Shown piece after piece: positions 48,191 to 58,823 of a DNA stretch of 64,000 nucleotides. The stretch is taken from assembly GCA_963969495.1 (NCBI GenBank), contig OZ018330.1:48941206-49005205 (forward strand). Reading direction: 5' to 3'. Each line of letters opens with the position of its first letter. Position 1 is the stretch's first letter. The translations under genes were made by a program, and so were the position numbers. This DNA is from Ceratothoa steindachneri. Its lineage: Eukaryota; Arthropoda; Malacostraca; Isopoda; Cymothoidae. A model generated the notes under the pieces. It was not told the origin of the DNA, did not search any database, and saw only the letters and a program-made list of their open reading frames with translations.

Positions 48191-49449
48191 TTAACCTTTA
48201 AGATTAACTACATCATTTGCTTCAACAATGGGAGGTTTTTTCCTACTTTTATCTGGGGCTACATTTTTATGAGATATAGTGATATTTAGTTTATTTTCTT
48301 TAGGTTTTGGAATACTTGTCTCTTGCCTGACAGTTTTGCCCTGATTATCAGCTTCAGTAAGCATTTCCTGATTTTTATTCCCTTTTTCACCTAATATTAG
48401 TTGAGTTTCATTATTAAGCGTTGTATCAGCAGATTGAGAGTGTATAGCTTCTTGTTGCATTTGTTTTGCTTCAACTAATGCTTCTTTGAATTCCTTCTGT
48501 CCCAAGAGTCTTTTAAGCAAAGCAATTAAGAGAAAGTTGCAAATATGTGTATCGTTTGCATTATTTTGATGATTACTAATTTTGAGGGGGTCAGTAGAGG
48601 GTGTATTTGAATTAGTAAGAAAATTTGGATTGCTTGTCTTATCATAAATAATGGAGTTATTAATCAAGGTTTGGTGGTGAATTGATTTGCCATTTGCTGT
48701 ATTATTATTGATGGTTCTATCTTGTAGGTTAGTTTTTAAGATATGCGCATAGCTAGCTTGGTTAACTTCTTGGGGGTTTTGAATAATTGCAGCAGTTTCC
48801 TTGGAAGTAGAGGATGGATAAGAGTTTATATTTTAAGGTTTATTATTGTTTTCATTTATTTGTGTTTTAGCACTTTCATAACTAATATTTAACTTTTTTG
48901 CTACGATTTCAACTTTCTTAGCTTCCTGGTATACTTTGCATCCTTTGAAGGTTGATACATGGTTTAAGTTGCAATTTGCGTATTTTAAAGTGACTCTTGG
49001 GCAGTCTTTAGCTGAGTGGTCATTGCTACATATTAGACATTTTGCTCTTGATCGACAGGAATTAAATGTATGTCCATATTTTTGACATCTGAAGCATTGT
49101 ATCGGTAGTGGAGTATAATCCTTTACATGGAAATTTGTATACAGTATTTTAATTATAGTTGGCTTATTTTCAACTGAGAAGTCAATTTTAATAAATTGTG
49201 TTGGAGTGTTATCTTTTTTTATTCTTTTATTGATACGAGACATTGATAGCATAGGGTAGCCTTTAGATATTAATTCATTCTTTATTTCCACTACATTCTC
49301 ATTTAGAACAATTGGGCCAATAACCCCATAGGATTTTGGAAGATCTGATAGTAATTTACAAGTTACTTTCCACTCACCTAGTAAGAAACCTGCACTATCT
49401 AAGAATATATTTTTAATCTTAGTACTGGTACTAATAATGCAATTTTTTG
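48191..49449 (-). pseudogene. Element C ORF1: Gag-like zinc-knuckle protein
   Basis: 49449-48833 encodes FLLGEWKVTCKLL at its start and the knuckles CFRCQKYGHTFNSC and CLICSNDHSAKDC. The first residues of the open frame (MLCYVT) come from the neighbouring tail repeat, not the element. A stop at 48833 separates it from a second frame (48667-48191) that is Lys/Gln/Glu-rich. Confidence 0.8.
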
Positions 49450-49475
49450 TAACATAACATAACATAACATAATTT
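49450..49475. repeat. (ATGTT)n tail of fragment F
   Basis: On the plus strand 'taacataacataacataaca' lies between element C and fragment F. In minus-strand sense it follows F's 3' end, as expected for a short tandem tail of a CR1/L2-type element. Confidence 0.85.
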
Positions 49476-50610
49476 CACGGATGACAAAAGCCACAAGGGC
49501 CTATCAAAGGTCATCCGCCTCCGTCAAAACCCACCCACAAAAAGCACCATCACCAGGGGAAGACAAAATCAAAGTCCCCCACAATATAATATAACAGATG
49601 ACAAAAGCCACAAGGGCTCATCATAGGTCATCCGAGTCAAACGGCCTCTTATTTAAGGCACCCAAACTCCCAGGAAAACTACATCCAGAGGATTGCATCC
49701 AGAAACAAGGGTATGACCAATCAAGGCTTGTAAAGAACTAAATCATGCAGCTATAGATATATACAAACAATATTAATATATACAAACTTAGGAACCATCA
49801 CAACCTTCCCTCCCCATAAACTCATCCAACCTATTCTTAAATACATTTAAATTTGGACTACCTACTACCCTCCGCGGCAATTTGTTCCAGAAGTCTACCA
49901 CTCTATTGGTGAAAAAATAATTTCCATCATCTAACTCAAAAAACTTGCTAACATCCAATTTACCTATCCCGGAAAAATTTTAAACAGCTCAATCATATCC
50001 CCTCTCACACACCTCCTTTCGAACGAGAACATATTTAATACCCTCAGTCTTTTTATATATTCAAGGTGACTCAGGAAAGGAATAATCTTTGTTGCCCTCC
50101 ATTGCACTGACTCGAGAAAGTTAATATCGTGTCTAAAATGTGGGGACCATGCCTGTATACAGTACTATAGATGTGGCCTAACATAAGAGTTATAGAGTTT
50201 AAGAATAACCTCCTTACTTTTGTAAGTGACATTTCTCTTAATGAAACCCAGCACTCTATTTGCTCTATTTCTTGCTTCAATACACTGCTTAGAAAACCTT
50301 AATAACTTATCTATTACTACTCCTAGATCTTTCTCATCATCTACTGAGCTCGGCCAATGCCAATCCATTTCATAGTTAAATTCTCTATTATCTTTTCCCA
50401 TGTTAATAACTTTGCACTTATCAAGGTTGAAAGTCATTTGCCACTTATGTGCCCAGGATAACAATTTATTTAAATCCCCCTGGACTTTAAAATTATCATC
50501 AATATCTTTAACTACAGCTGCTAATTTGGTATCATGCGCAAAAATTGACACTTTATTATTTATGATGTTGGATATCATTAAGTAAATTACTGTTTTTAAG
50601 GGCAATGCTA
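49476..50610 (-). mobile_element. CR1/L2-type retrotransposon, 3' half (copy F)
   Basis: The RT starts within the palm: NNKVSIFAHDTKLAAVV (FADD changed to FAHD near 50.54 kb), then WQMTFNLDKCKVINMG, ARNRANRVLGFI and EVILKLYNSYVRPHL (50629-50165). A frameshift is followed by SVQW, then CVRGDMIELFK like copy G. The 3' region contains two successive versions of the end module with the CGGATGAC/GTCATCCG stem (49476-49545 and about 49597-49640). Copy G at 38.2 kb and the tail at 57.6 kb are relatives. Confidence 0.85.
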
Positions 50611-51886
50611 AATTGAAGGAGCTTGTCATTAAATTTATCTTCTTTTATAGGTACAATTAAGTATTTGAATGGAAGATTTATAGGTAAACATGTAGATGAG
50701 CGGCCCAGCCGGGAAAAATTATTTTTGTGTAAATATTATCATTCACCCGTGTTTGAATATTCATGCGCGTTAGAGTTTTCTTCGAATGATAGCTGCCGCC
50801 ATTTTTTGTATTAAAAAAATGCCCGAAAGTAAACAAACCGAAAACGTTGTTTACATAGGCCATTTTTTTTATACAAAATTGCCCCAAAAAACAAACAAAA
50901 CACACTGTTTCCATACTAATTGCAGTGGTTTTACTACCGAAATAGCGAAGAGGAAAGCCTATTTATTTTGCGCGTCTGTATCCTATTCGAAATCTAGCTG
51001 ACTTGAATCAAGTTATATTTTTGAGCATCTAAATTCAAAGTTAGGGTTCACATCTAATGCTCGGCCACAAATGTCGCATTCGCTTTTAATTCGCACTAAA
51101 TTATGAACATCCAAAATGGTGTTTAATTAATCTTTATCAGAAACGGGTTAATAATTCCAGAATAGACGACGGACAAAGTTCACAATTTGCTGATTATTTT
51201 CAAACTGCGTAAAAGGGGAATGTTTGACACCAAAACTGCTAAAAAACAAGTAGTTCCATGAAATGATCTAGCTAATTACATTTAAATATATAAAAGAAGG
51301 TAATAAAATTAGTAAAATGGGGGAAAATATATTGACAAATAAAAACGACTCCGAATGAGGATAATAAAAAGCTATTAAGTGGGGAAAAAAATTGAAATCA
51401 AGCATTTCTGACATCCTCTTCCCCCCCTATATTATAATTCGCAAAACGATTAAAGACACTGACATGATGTAGTTAAAGCATTCACCTCTGTAAACATCAG
51501 AACATTATAACAATTAGGATTATATACTGGGGGCTGTGCCCCCCAGACCTCCCCCCCAATTTAATGAAACTCAGGATATTCATAGTGTGGTCCCCCCCCT
51601 GTGTTTACCCCCCCACAAGCCGTCCCCTTAAATGTACTCCGAAAACATGAAACATTTTGGAACACAGACGAAAATAGTACGTTTTATCGGCTGGGCTGCT
51701 CGTCTACATATTTACCGATTTATATTATCAGGAGGAGACCCATCGGAGTCATCCTCCATTTCAAAAGACCTACCGGAAATCAGTAGACCTGTATAAGCTC
51801 CCAATTATAAATAAGTGCAGCAAACCTTAATTACTACAAATATATATAGAAAGATTTAGATAATGAAATATTAGTTATGCGGAGCT
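50611..51886. other. Unassigned stretch between copy F and element E
   Basis: No gene is recognisable. It contains a stem-loop (50808-50874), and near 51.53-51.61 kb C- and G-runs around 'gggggctgtgcccccc'. It is part of the site into which element E inserted. Confidence 0.5.
50808..50874. repeat. Imperfect inverted repeat / stem-loop
   Basis: The left arm 50808-50836 ('gtattaaaaaaatg', then 'agtaaacaa') pairs with 50847-50874 ('ttgtttac', then 'cattttttttatac') with few mismatches and a loop of about 10 nt. Confidence 0.7.
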
Positions 51887-51900
51887 AATCAGATACGTCA
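51887..51900. repeat. Left target-site duplication of element E
   Basis: 'aatcagatacgtca' is repeated exactly at 57428-57441, with different flanking bases. Confidence 0.9.
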
Positions 51901-52042
51901 TTGTTGTTGTTGTTGTTGATTTGGGCTGCTTGGATGGTAGTCACATGAGCCCTGCTGCAAGTAGTTTGTTGCATGTAGGTTACTTGGTCAAGTTATTTTA
52001 GATGGTACTTAATTAGTAATAGTTGTGACTTAAGTTTATTGC

Positions 52043-55000
52043 TCATATTCTTGAGAACTGTCCACTGTTGGTGATGAATTTTGCTGTCTCATTGAGGATT
52101 TGTTGACAGATGGGGGGGTCAAAACCTGCTCCATCAAGCAGGATTGCCAAGGTTAGCTGATGGATTCCCAGGCTTGATAGGAGGGCCCTCAGTGTGATAC
52201 GGAGGCTGTAGAAGCGATGGCAGTGTAGCAGGAAGTGTTCCACTGTCTCCTCCTGATTCTGGCACCACCTGCAGTATGGGGAGTCCGTCAAGCGAAGTTT
52301 GTACCTGTGCCTGTTCAGGCCACAGTGTCCAGTCTTCAGGCGGAATAGGGCCACATCCAGGCGACGGTGCTTGTGGCGGCTCCACGGTGCAGGGGAGGTG
52401 TCGCTGCGGATTTGTCCAAGGCTGGTGTCTTGTAGCGCAAGTCTAAGTTTGGTGTCCCACTTCTTTTTTATCTTTTTCCTGGTAAGAGTTTGGGCATCGT
52501 GATATTCAAGTTGGAGAGGTTCCTCTGTGTCTGGAATTTCCTGAATTCCAACATGTGATGGAACCCATTGCAGTGTGATCTGCCGTCCTCCTTTTTTAAA
52601 GTGGTGTAGTTGTGCCTGTATCTTGTGCACCAGGGTAGTGTAGGTGCGGGTGAGCCTATTGGTAATTAGTACCAGACTAGTTTGGGAGTGTAGATCACCA
52701 CCTTTCAGTTGTTATAAGGTTGATGTTGTCCAGGGCACACAGGATGGCATGGAGTTCTGCAGCTATATTAGAGTGGCTGGGTGGTAGCCTCCAGGTTCTG
52801 CAAAGTTTGGTGATGGGGAAATAGACTGCAGATGATGAAATGCCTTTTTCTGGTGAGTGGGATCCGTCTGTAAAAACTGGGGTGTGTGAGGAGTACAGCT
52901 CATTGTGCCTGTTGAGGAAAAGTTGCTGGGCAAGTTGGGGTGGGTCCATTACCTTATGGAACTTGAGGTCTAGGTGGAAGGAGATTTGGGATGCAAGATC
53001 ATACTGTGGTGGAATTGGTGAGACAGCTGAGTTTGGGCCTGATATGTGGGGCAGAGGGAATGAGGTATCTTCAAGGATTGAGAGTGTTTTTTCTATCAGG
53101 GGGAGGTTCTTGATGGGGCCAACTCCTGGAGACTTCAGGGCATCATTAAGTATTGTGGTGACTGGGTGGAGCTGATTCCACGTGGAGGCAGGGGATGGGT
53201 GTGGATATAAATGCCCCAAGAGCTATCCTCAGTGTGGTGTTCTGCACAGTATACAGCTTTTTTTAGGTTGGTAGGTGAAGCGGATCCATAAATGGCCGCC
53301 CCATATTGTAATTTGCTGAGGATAAAGGTTCTATACAGCATGAGGAGTGTATCCCTGTCAGCTCCCCAGCTGATCCCCGAGACCCGCTTCATGACGTCCA
53401 TGCGCTTGAGGCAGGCAGTGCGGAGGTATGTGATGTGCTGCTTGAAAGTGAGGATGGGGCCATTAAAAACTAGGCCTAAGAGACTATGTGATGTGACATA
53501 TGGGATGGCTGCCCTTTCTATGGTGATTGTTGGTAGCTGGGAAATCCTCTTCTTTGTGAAACACATGAGGTGGCTTTTCTTTGGATTTTACTTCAGGTCC
53601 CATTGTGTTGGCGACTGGTATAACAGGTTTATTGTTTCTTGCAACCCCTCTTGTGCCTGTAGGAGTGTATCAGCTCTGTGCAGTATGGTGATGTCATCTG
53701 CATAGACTAACAGGGTGGACTGTGATGTTTGGATGTCTCTCATCAGGATGTTAAAGAGTGTGGGGCTCAGGACTGATCCTTGTGGTATGCCATGCTGGAG
53801 TGGGTGTGGTGAAGAGGAACTGTTTCCCACGGCAACTGAAAATGTCCTGAGGGTAAGGAAATCCTGGAACCATCTTAGGGGGGCACCATTCAATCCCATT
53901 ATTGACAGTTTCTGAAGTATTCCCCCATGCGATGCTGTGTCAAACGCTCCCTGCAGGTCGATGAAAGCTGCGAGGAGGACAGTTCGGGTCTGGTAGGCTC
54001 TCCTGATGTTATGTTGCATGATGAGGAGGAGGTCCTCTGTGCCTCTCTGAGGGCGGAAACCAAACTGGTATACTGGAAGAAGGTTGTTGTGTTCCAGCCA
54101 CCAGGTAAGACGAGTGTTGATCAGCCTCTCCATCAACTTGCCCAGACATGAGAAAGACTGATGGGCCTGTAGGAGTTGGGGAGCTTTGGATCCTTGCCTG
54201 CCTTTGGTATGGGGATCAGCATTGCATGCTTCCACAGTGTTGGGAATGTTCCTGAAGTCCAGCTTTGGTTGAAAAGTGTGAGGAGCTGGGCACATGCTGT
54301 GTTGGGAAGGTTGGTGATGAACTCATTAGGTACTTGGTCTGATCCCACTGCCTTCCCTTTTTTCAGGTTCTTTATTGCACATTCCAGTTCATGGAGGGTG
54401 AGTGGAGATGACATGCTTGTTGAGGCGTGCAGAATTTCTGGTGTTTGGGGTGGAGCAAGAAAACAACAGGGTCTGGGAGGCCATAGATGGTGTTGTAGTG
54501 TGCAGCCAGTAGTTCCGCTTGTTCAGATGGACGTAGGACTCTTGTGTCTGGACCTCTTAGGGGGAGAGAGGAAGGGGTGGGTCGACCAGACATGGTACAA
54601 ATGAATTTAAATGTTTGAGCTGGAGTGCTACGGAAGGATAGGGATGAACAATGGGTGATCCATGAGGCTTTTTTTGCATGAACTATTGTTTTTCTCTTGA
54701 CCACGTCAAGTCTGCGATATGTGATTTGGTGGTGTAGGCAGGGACACTTCCTCCAGGCGCTCCAGGCTCTTCGCTGATCACGTACCACCGTCTCACAGAG
54801 TTCATTCCACCAGGGGACTCGAGGATGGGGGTCGTATGTACCGTTTGACTTTTTGAAGTGTTTGTGGCCTATTTCAGTCAGCTGGGTTGTTAGGTCAGCG
54901 GCCATGCTCTCAGTGTTTGGGGATGTGGGAGTTTGTATTGCGGCAGCATCTGCATTAAAAGCTTCCCATTTTCCTGTATTTAAGAGCCAGCGTGGTCTCA

Positions 55001-55699
55001 GGGAGATTGGTGGGGGGGTATTGCCTCCTAGATGGATGAACACTGGGAGGTGGTCACTACCCATGTATGGGCCTACTTCAACTTCTGCATCATTGAATAG
55101 CCCACTTCCCAGGCAGAGGTCTAGGGTAGAGTGGGTGCCCCTGAATGGATCAATCCTTGTGGGTAGGCCTGGAGGAGTGAGGAGGGTTAGTGGTGAGGTG
55201 AGCAGTGAATTAAAGAGGGAATGACCCGTGGGGTTTATGGTGCTTCGGGGAATACCCGGCTGCCAGTGTGGGTGTCTTGCATTGAAGTTTGCCATGACTA
55301 GTGTTGGTGGGGTTAGCTGGTTGAAGTAGTGAGTGAGTTCTGCTTCTGTTACATCAGTGCATGGGTTATAGCATATAAATATGGTGGCCCATCTCCTGTT
55401 CAAAGATATTTGCACTGCCATGGTTCCAAGTGTCCCTCCCGGGAATTGCTGCAGTGGAAATTCTGCACATGGCATCTTCTTGTGGGTAAGTAGGACAAGC
55501 CCTCCACCTTGCCTGTTTTGACGATCCTTCCTATGGATGTTGTAGCCCTGGAATGATATACTGAGGTGTTGTTGAAGCCATGTCTCACAAATTCGTATTA
55601 GTAGCGGTCGGCACCGTTTTGCCTGCAGTTTGACATCTGCCAGCTTGCGGGAGAGTGAGGAGCATTCCAGAATATGATGGTGTTTTGCTGATATGCCAT
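52043..55699 (-). pseudogene. Element E ORF2: endonuclease, RT, RNase H
   Basis: The probable start is the ATG at 55699 (MAYQQNTIIFWNA, the usual endonuclease opening), followed at once by a frame change into SLSRKLADVKL. Further endonuclease motifs are ICETWLQ, MANFNARHPHW (Gly-Asp-Phe-Asn changed to Ala-Asn-Phe-Asn) and GSDHLPVF. The RT has SYRPISL, AAFIDLQGAFDTASH, IPQGSVLSP and YADD (53.69 kb). An in-frame TAA at 53590-53588 lies after QWDLK. RNase H is split: FTDGSHS and AELHAILCAL (53219-52695), then WVPSHVGI and CRWCQNQEETVEHFLLHC (52630-52043). Frame breaks lie near 54.40, 54.14, 53.18 and 52.7 kb. Confidence 0.85.
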
Positions 55700-57219
55700 G
55701 ATTTCTGGGTGAAGATGGCAAGAAGGGCAGGGATGAGATGGCGGAGGATTGATAATATGGAGCAGCCTTGTTGGTAGAGTGAATAACCTTTTCGGAATAT
55801 GTTGATAAGTGAAGGGACCAGTGACCACCAGTTGATGTCTGCCGAGTCGTCTGTCTTCTCCGGCATTTGGGGTGCGGGACTGGTCCTAGATTTAGTTCCT
55901 GTAACTTTTTCAGCATACGTTTGATAAGTGAGTTGTTCACTTTTCCTGGTGGTAGGTGTGGGGTGGACCTCAATGTCAGCAAACGGGTGGTGTGCACTGG
56001 AGAGAACATGCTGGCGGGCCGGTGTGTTGACTGTAAAACAGCGGTGTGCTTGGGGGTGGCGGGGGCAGTGTGTGTGGGTGTCAGTGCGCTGAGAGGTTGT
56101 GGCATCTGCCTCGCATGTGTACTGATCCTCATCTATCGTGTCATTAAGGATAGCGAAGGAATTATTTAGAATCAAAGGGGTAGGCACTTTGTTCAGTGCA
56201 GCAGGAGGAGGGATGCGAGCTCTTTGGGTGTGTGTACTGGTGTTAGATTGTGTGTTTGGGGAAATGGGCTTTGGTCTGATTTGTTTGAGTTTTGTGTTTG
56301 TGTCCTCTGTGTTCACTTTTTGTTGTCTGCAGTTTTCATTAATCTCTTCTGCCTTCAGCAGTGCTGGACAGTTCTTGCTTAATAAACGGTGATCTTCCCG
56401 GCAGAAGTAACAGTATGGGGTGTTCATGCACTGATTCCCCTCTGGTGTCTTGAAGGGATGGTATCCACTGCAGTTATTGCATCTGACTTTGTACCTACAA
56501 GCTAGTGCTCCATGGCCAAACTGATAGCATCTGCAGCACCGGAGGGCTGGTAATTTGAATTCGGTCACATTCTTCACTTGGTGCCCCAGTGCTATTTGCC
56601 TGGGGAGCTGAGTGCCCTGGAAGGCCAGCCTGAAGAATCTGGACCCATCTGCTCGCGGTGGTAAGGGTAGGACCTCGTTGAGAGCGACACCAACATGGTC
56701 ACGGAAATCAAATTCTTCAGCCAGGTTCTCAGCAGTGTACTGGGGGCTGAACGGTCCCACCTTACGATACAGCAAGCCGGGGTTGAGGCATCTGGACTCC
56801 CAGCACTGCACCCTCCATGGGCCAAGGGTGGTGATATCTTCTAGTCTGCATGCCAGCTTGTTCAGGCCATCACGGGTCACCTCCAACCGTATAGCCTGGC
56901 CGGTGCCCAGCGGGGATTCATTAAGGGCCCTGGTCAGGGCTGTTGGGTGGGCAGTCAGTATCTTACCTTCAGTGGACTTGATGTAAACTTTTACATTTGC
57001 CTGTTCTTCACCTGGTCCACCCTCTCTTGGCTGGTCACCGTCATGGTAATTTACCCTTACCGGCTGTGGTGGGGGCTGGTTTGCGTTCCTAGCAGATTTT
57101 GAGGTGAGTGGTTGATGGTCACAGTCGGCTTCCGCCTCCAGGGGTCGCTTAGCTGCCGGTGCGTGATTTACTTGCATGGCAGCAGCTGGTCCGTCTTCCT
57201 CTTCCTCAGATTTACCCAT
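55585..57219 (-). CDS. Element E ORF1: Gag-like zinc-knuckle protein, intact
   Basis: This is an uninterrupted 544-codon frame starting MGKSEEEEDG. The N-third is acidic and then Pro/Gln-rich. The middle has a folded region with NVKVYIKSTEGKILTAHPTA, typical of RRM-like Gag parts. Zinc knuckles lie at about residues 227-285: CCRCYQFGHGALAC, CNNCSGYHP and CYFCREDHRLLSKNC. The C-third is Thr/Pro-rich. It would bind element RNA. It overlaps the ORF2 start by about 115 nt. It is the only full-length intact retrotransposon ORF1 in the window. Confidence 0.88.
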   Translation of the reverse strand: MGKSEEEEDGPAAAMQVNHAPAAKRPLEAEADCDHQPLTSKSARNANQPPPQPVRVNYHDGDQPREGGPGEEQANVKVYIKSTEGKILTAHPTALTRALNESPLGTGQAIRLEVTRDGLNKLACRLEDITTLGPWRVQCWESRCLNPGLLYRKVGPFSPQYTAENLAEEFDFRDHVGVALNEVLPLPPRADGSRFFRLAFQGTQLPRQIALGHQVKNVTEFKLPALRCCRCYQFGHGALACRYKVRCNNCSGYHPFKTPEGNQCMNTPYCYFCREDHRLLSKNCPALLKAEEINENCRQQKVNTEDTNTKLKQIRPKPISPNTQSNTSTHTQRARIPPPAALNKVPTPLILNNSFAILNDTIDEDQYTCEADATTSQRTDTHTHCPRHPQAHRCFTVNTPARQHVLSSAHHPFADIEVHPTPTTRKSEQLTYQTYAEKVTGTKSRTSPAPQMPEKTDDSADINWWSLVPSLINIFRKGYSLYQQGCSILSILRHLIPALLAIFTQKSWHISKTPSYSGMLLTLPQAGRCQTAGKTVPTATNTNL

Positions 57220-57427
57220 GACGCACTAGGTATACATCCAGATGTCTTCCGTGTTGTTACTCCAAAAACGATTAAGGAAAACAAACGAGAGAGAACCGGT
57301 ACGAAGAAATCTCATCGAGAAACCTTTCCGAAAAGGCCTATTATAAATGCGGACCTTTGTTTTTCAAAACGCGATATCTTCCAAAAAACTGAAGTACCTC
57401 TGTCGTCCGTGAGTCTCGTTTAATATC

Positions 57428-57441
57428 AATCAGATACGTCA
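57428..57441. repeat. Right target-site duplication of element E
   Basis: Exact copy of 51887-51900. Confidence 0.9.
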
Positions 57442-57592
57442 ACATCACACGAAAACTTCTCGTTAGTTTGTTTGTTTGGCGACGTAAGCAATTTTTATAG
57501 GTCAGATATTTTAAGGAAAATGTTCGTGGATATAAAAACTTGTTCAAAGGAGCATATTGCACTGAGAGAAACCGAGATGCTGATTGTTGTAA

Positions 57593-57740
57593 AATAACAT
57601 AATATAACAACTTCACGGATGACAAAAGCCACAAATGCCTATCAAAGGTCATCCGATTCTGTCAAAACCCACCCACAAAATGCATCCATAGGATTATGTC
57701 AGATCATGCATCTACAATGTCCCAAAAGTCAATGATAAGA
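57593..57740 (-). mobile_element. CR1/L2-type 3' tail fragment
   Basis: In minus-strand sense it is the 3' end module of copies F and G: 'cctatcaaaggtcatccg' on the plus strand, the CGGATGAC/GTCATCCG stem and an 'ataacataatataac' tail. The part after about 57690 matches the 'gatctgacacaatcctat' block of copy G. No coding part remains. A weaker, related piece may lie near 57815-57855. Confidence 0.8.
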
Positions 57741-58300
57741 CTAGCCTATAAAGGCTTGAAATTAAAGAAGTAAACTCTGTGAGAAGACAAAAATGATATG
57801 CTCTTTTATATAGAGGGGGTCATAACATTCATGGATTGCAAAAGCCACAGGGTAATTGAGTACAGATTCCACACAAAATATATACCCCTCTATCGAGATT
57901 ACCAGGGGTAACAACTATTCTCGAGAGGAAACCATATCATACAACTATTAGAAAGAGAACTATGTACAATTTAGCCCAGAGTCCTATTCACTCCTCAAGC
58001 ATAACGATTTCTGGTCCACAATTGATGACTGCCAGCCAGAGGACACGATAGCTTGTTATTGCCTGCTGACGTAAACGCATTAATGCTGAAATCAACAGAA
58101 GATGGCTTCATTTCCATGATGGTCCGGCAAAAATACTGTGATTCCGTAATAGATGTTTGAGAGTTATGAGCTCGCTCCTAGAAAGCGAGCCGACTACTTC
58201 ATGCGAAGCTGATCTAACTTAAGCAAGACTACCTAGAGTGAGGAAGTCTGTAGAAAATTTATCATTGACAATAAATAATAGTATATTACATGAAAATGAG
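57741..58300. other. Unassigned stretch before the hAT element
   Basis: No open frame or repeat beyond a weak echo of the CR1/L2-type tail. Confidence 0.45.
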
Positions 58301-58344
58301 CAGAGGTGGGTGCGATTCGAAAAAATTGAAGTCCAATTAGGGAT

Positions 58345-58475
58345 TACCGATTCGCCAGCTCGTCAAGTCTGATTCATTATCCAATTCTGGTGCCAACAAT
58401 CTAAGTCCGATTGACGATTATCCAATTCGGGTGCCAAAAATCTAAGTCTGATTAGCGATTATCCGATTCGATTCA
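58345..58475. repeat. 41-bp sub-terminal tandem repeats of the hAT element
   Basis: Units begin at 58381, 58422 and 58463 with 'ccaattctgg', 'ccaattcggg' and 'ccgattcg'. The exact 41-bp period fits repeated transposase-binding sites near a hAT end. Confidence 0.8.
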
Positions 58476-58823
58476 TTTTTTTAATGAGATTCGATATTTT
58501 TAAAAGCGATTGAATGTTTTTATGGCGATTTTCACTGTTTCTCAAAGGAACTTAATGCTTTTTTAACCTAAATAAGCCATTTCTAGCTAATACAAAAAGA
58601 AACCAAACTTTTAAGGTGAAAAATAAACATTTTATTTTTATTCAAAAATAATATAATAAAAAATTCAACTATACAGTACATATTACACAAAATACACACA
58701 GTAATACTAATATATTCTCTCGGAAAAAATATAGGGTCAACTAACAACTTTGTTCCATATATACCTCCTAATATTTAAAAGTTTCCACTCTACTCTACTC
58801 TACTCTACTCTAAGCCCGCCAGC

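Larger units (their letters stand above)
44300..49449 (-). mobile_element. Element C: AT-rich I-like retrotransposon, 5'-truncated
   Basis: Minus-strand order: ORF1 piece with zinc knuckles (49449-48190), endonuclease from 48057, RT and RNase H to 44379. The 5' end lies inside ORF1 and abuts the (ATGTT)n tail of fragment F, so C probably landed in or beside that tail. The 3' end is not sharply defined. Several frameshifts and stops make it dead. Confidence 0.85.
51901..57427 (-). mobile_element. Element E: full-length I-like retrotransposon with (CAA)n tail
   Basis: This 5.5-kb element has an exact 14-bp target-site duplication and a 3' tail of about six CAA units (TTG on the plus strand at 51901-51918), like the short tandem tails of I-group elements. 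ORF1 (57219-55585) is intact; ORF2 (from 55699) has several shifts and a stop. Leader length is about 210 bp. It is moderately GC-rich compared with its AT-rich surroundings. Confidence 0.92.
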
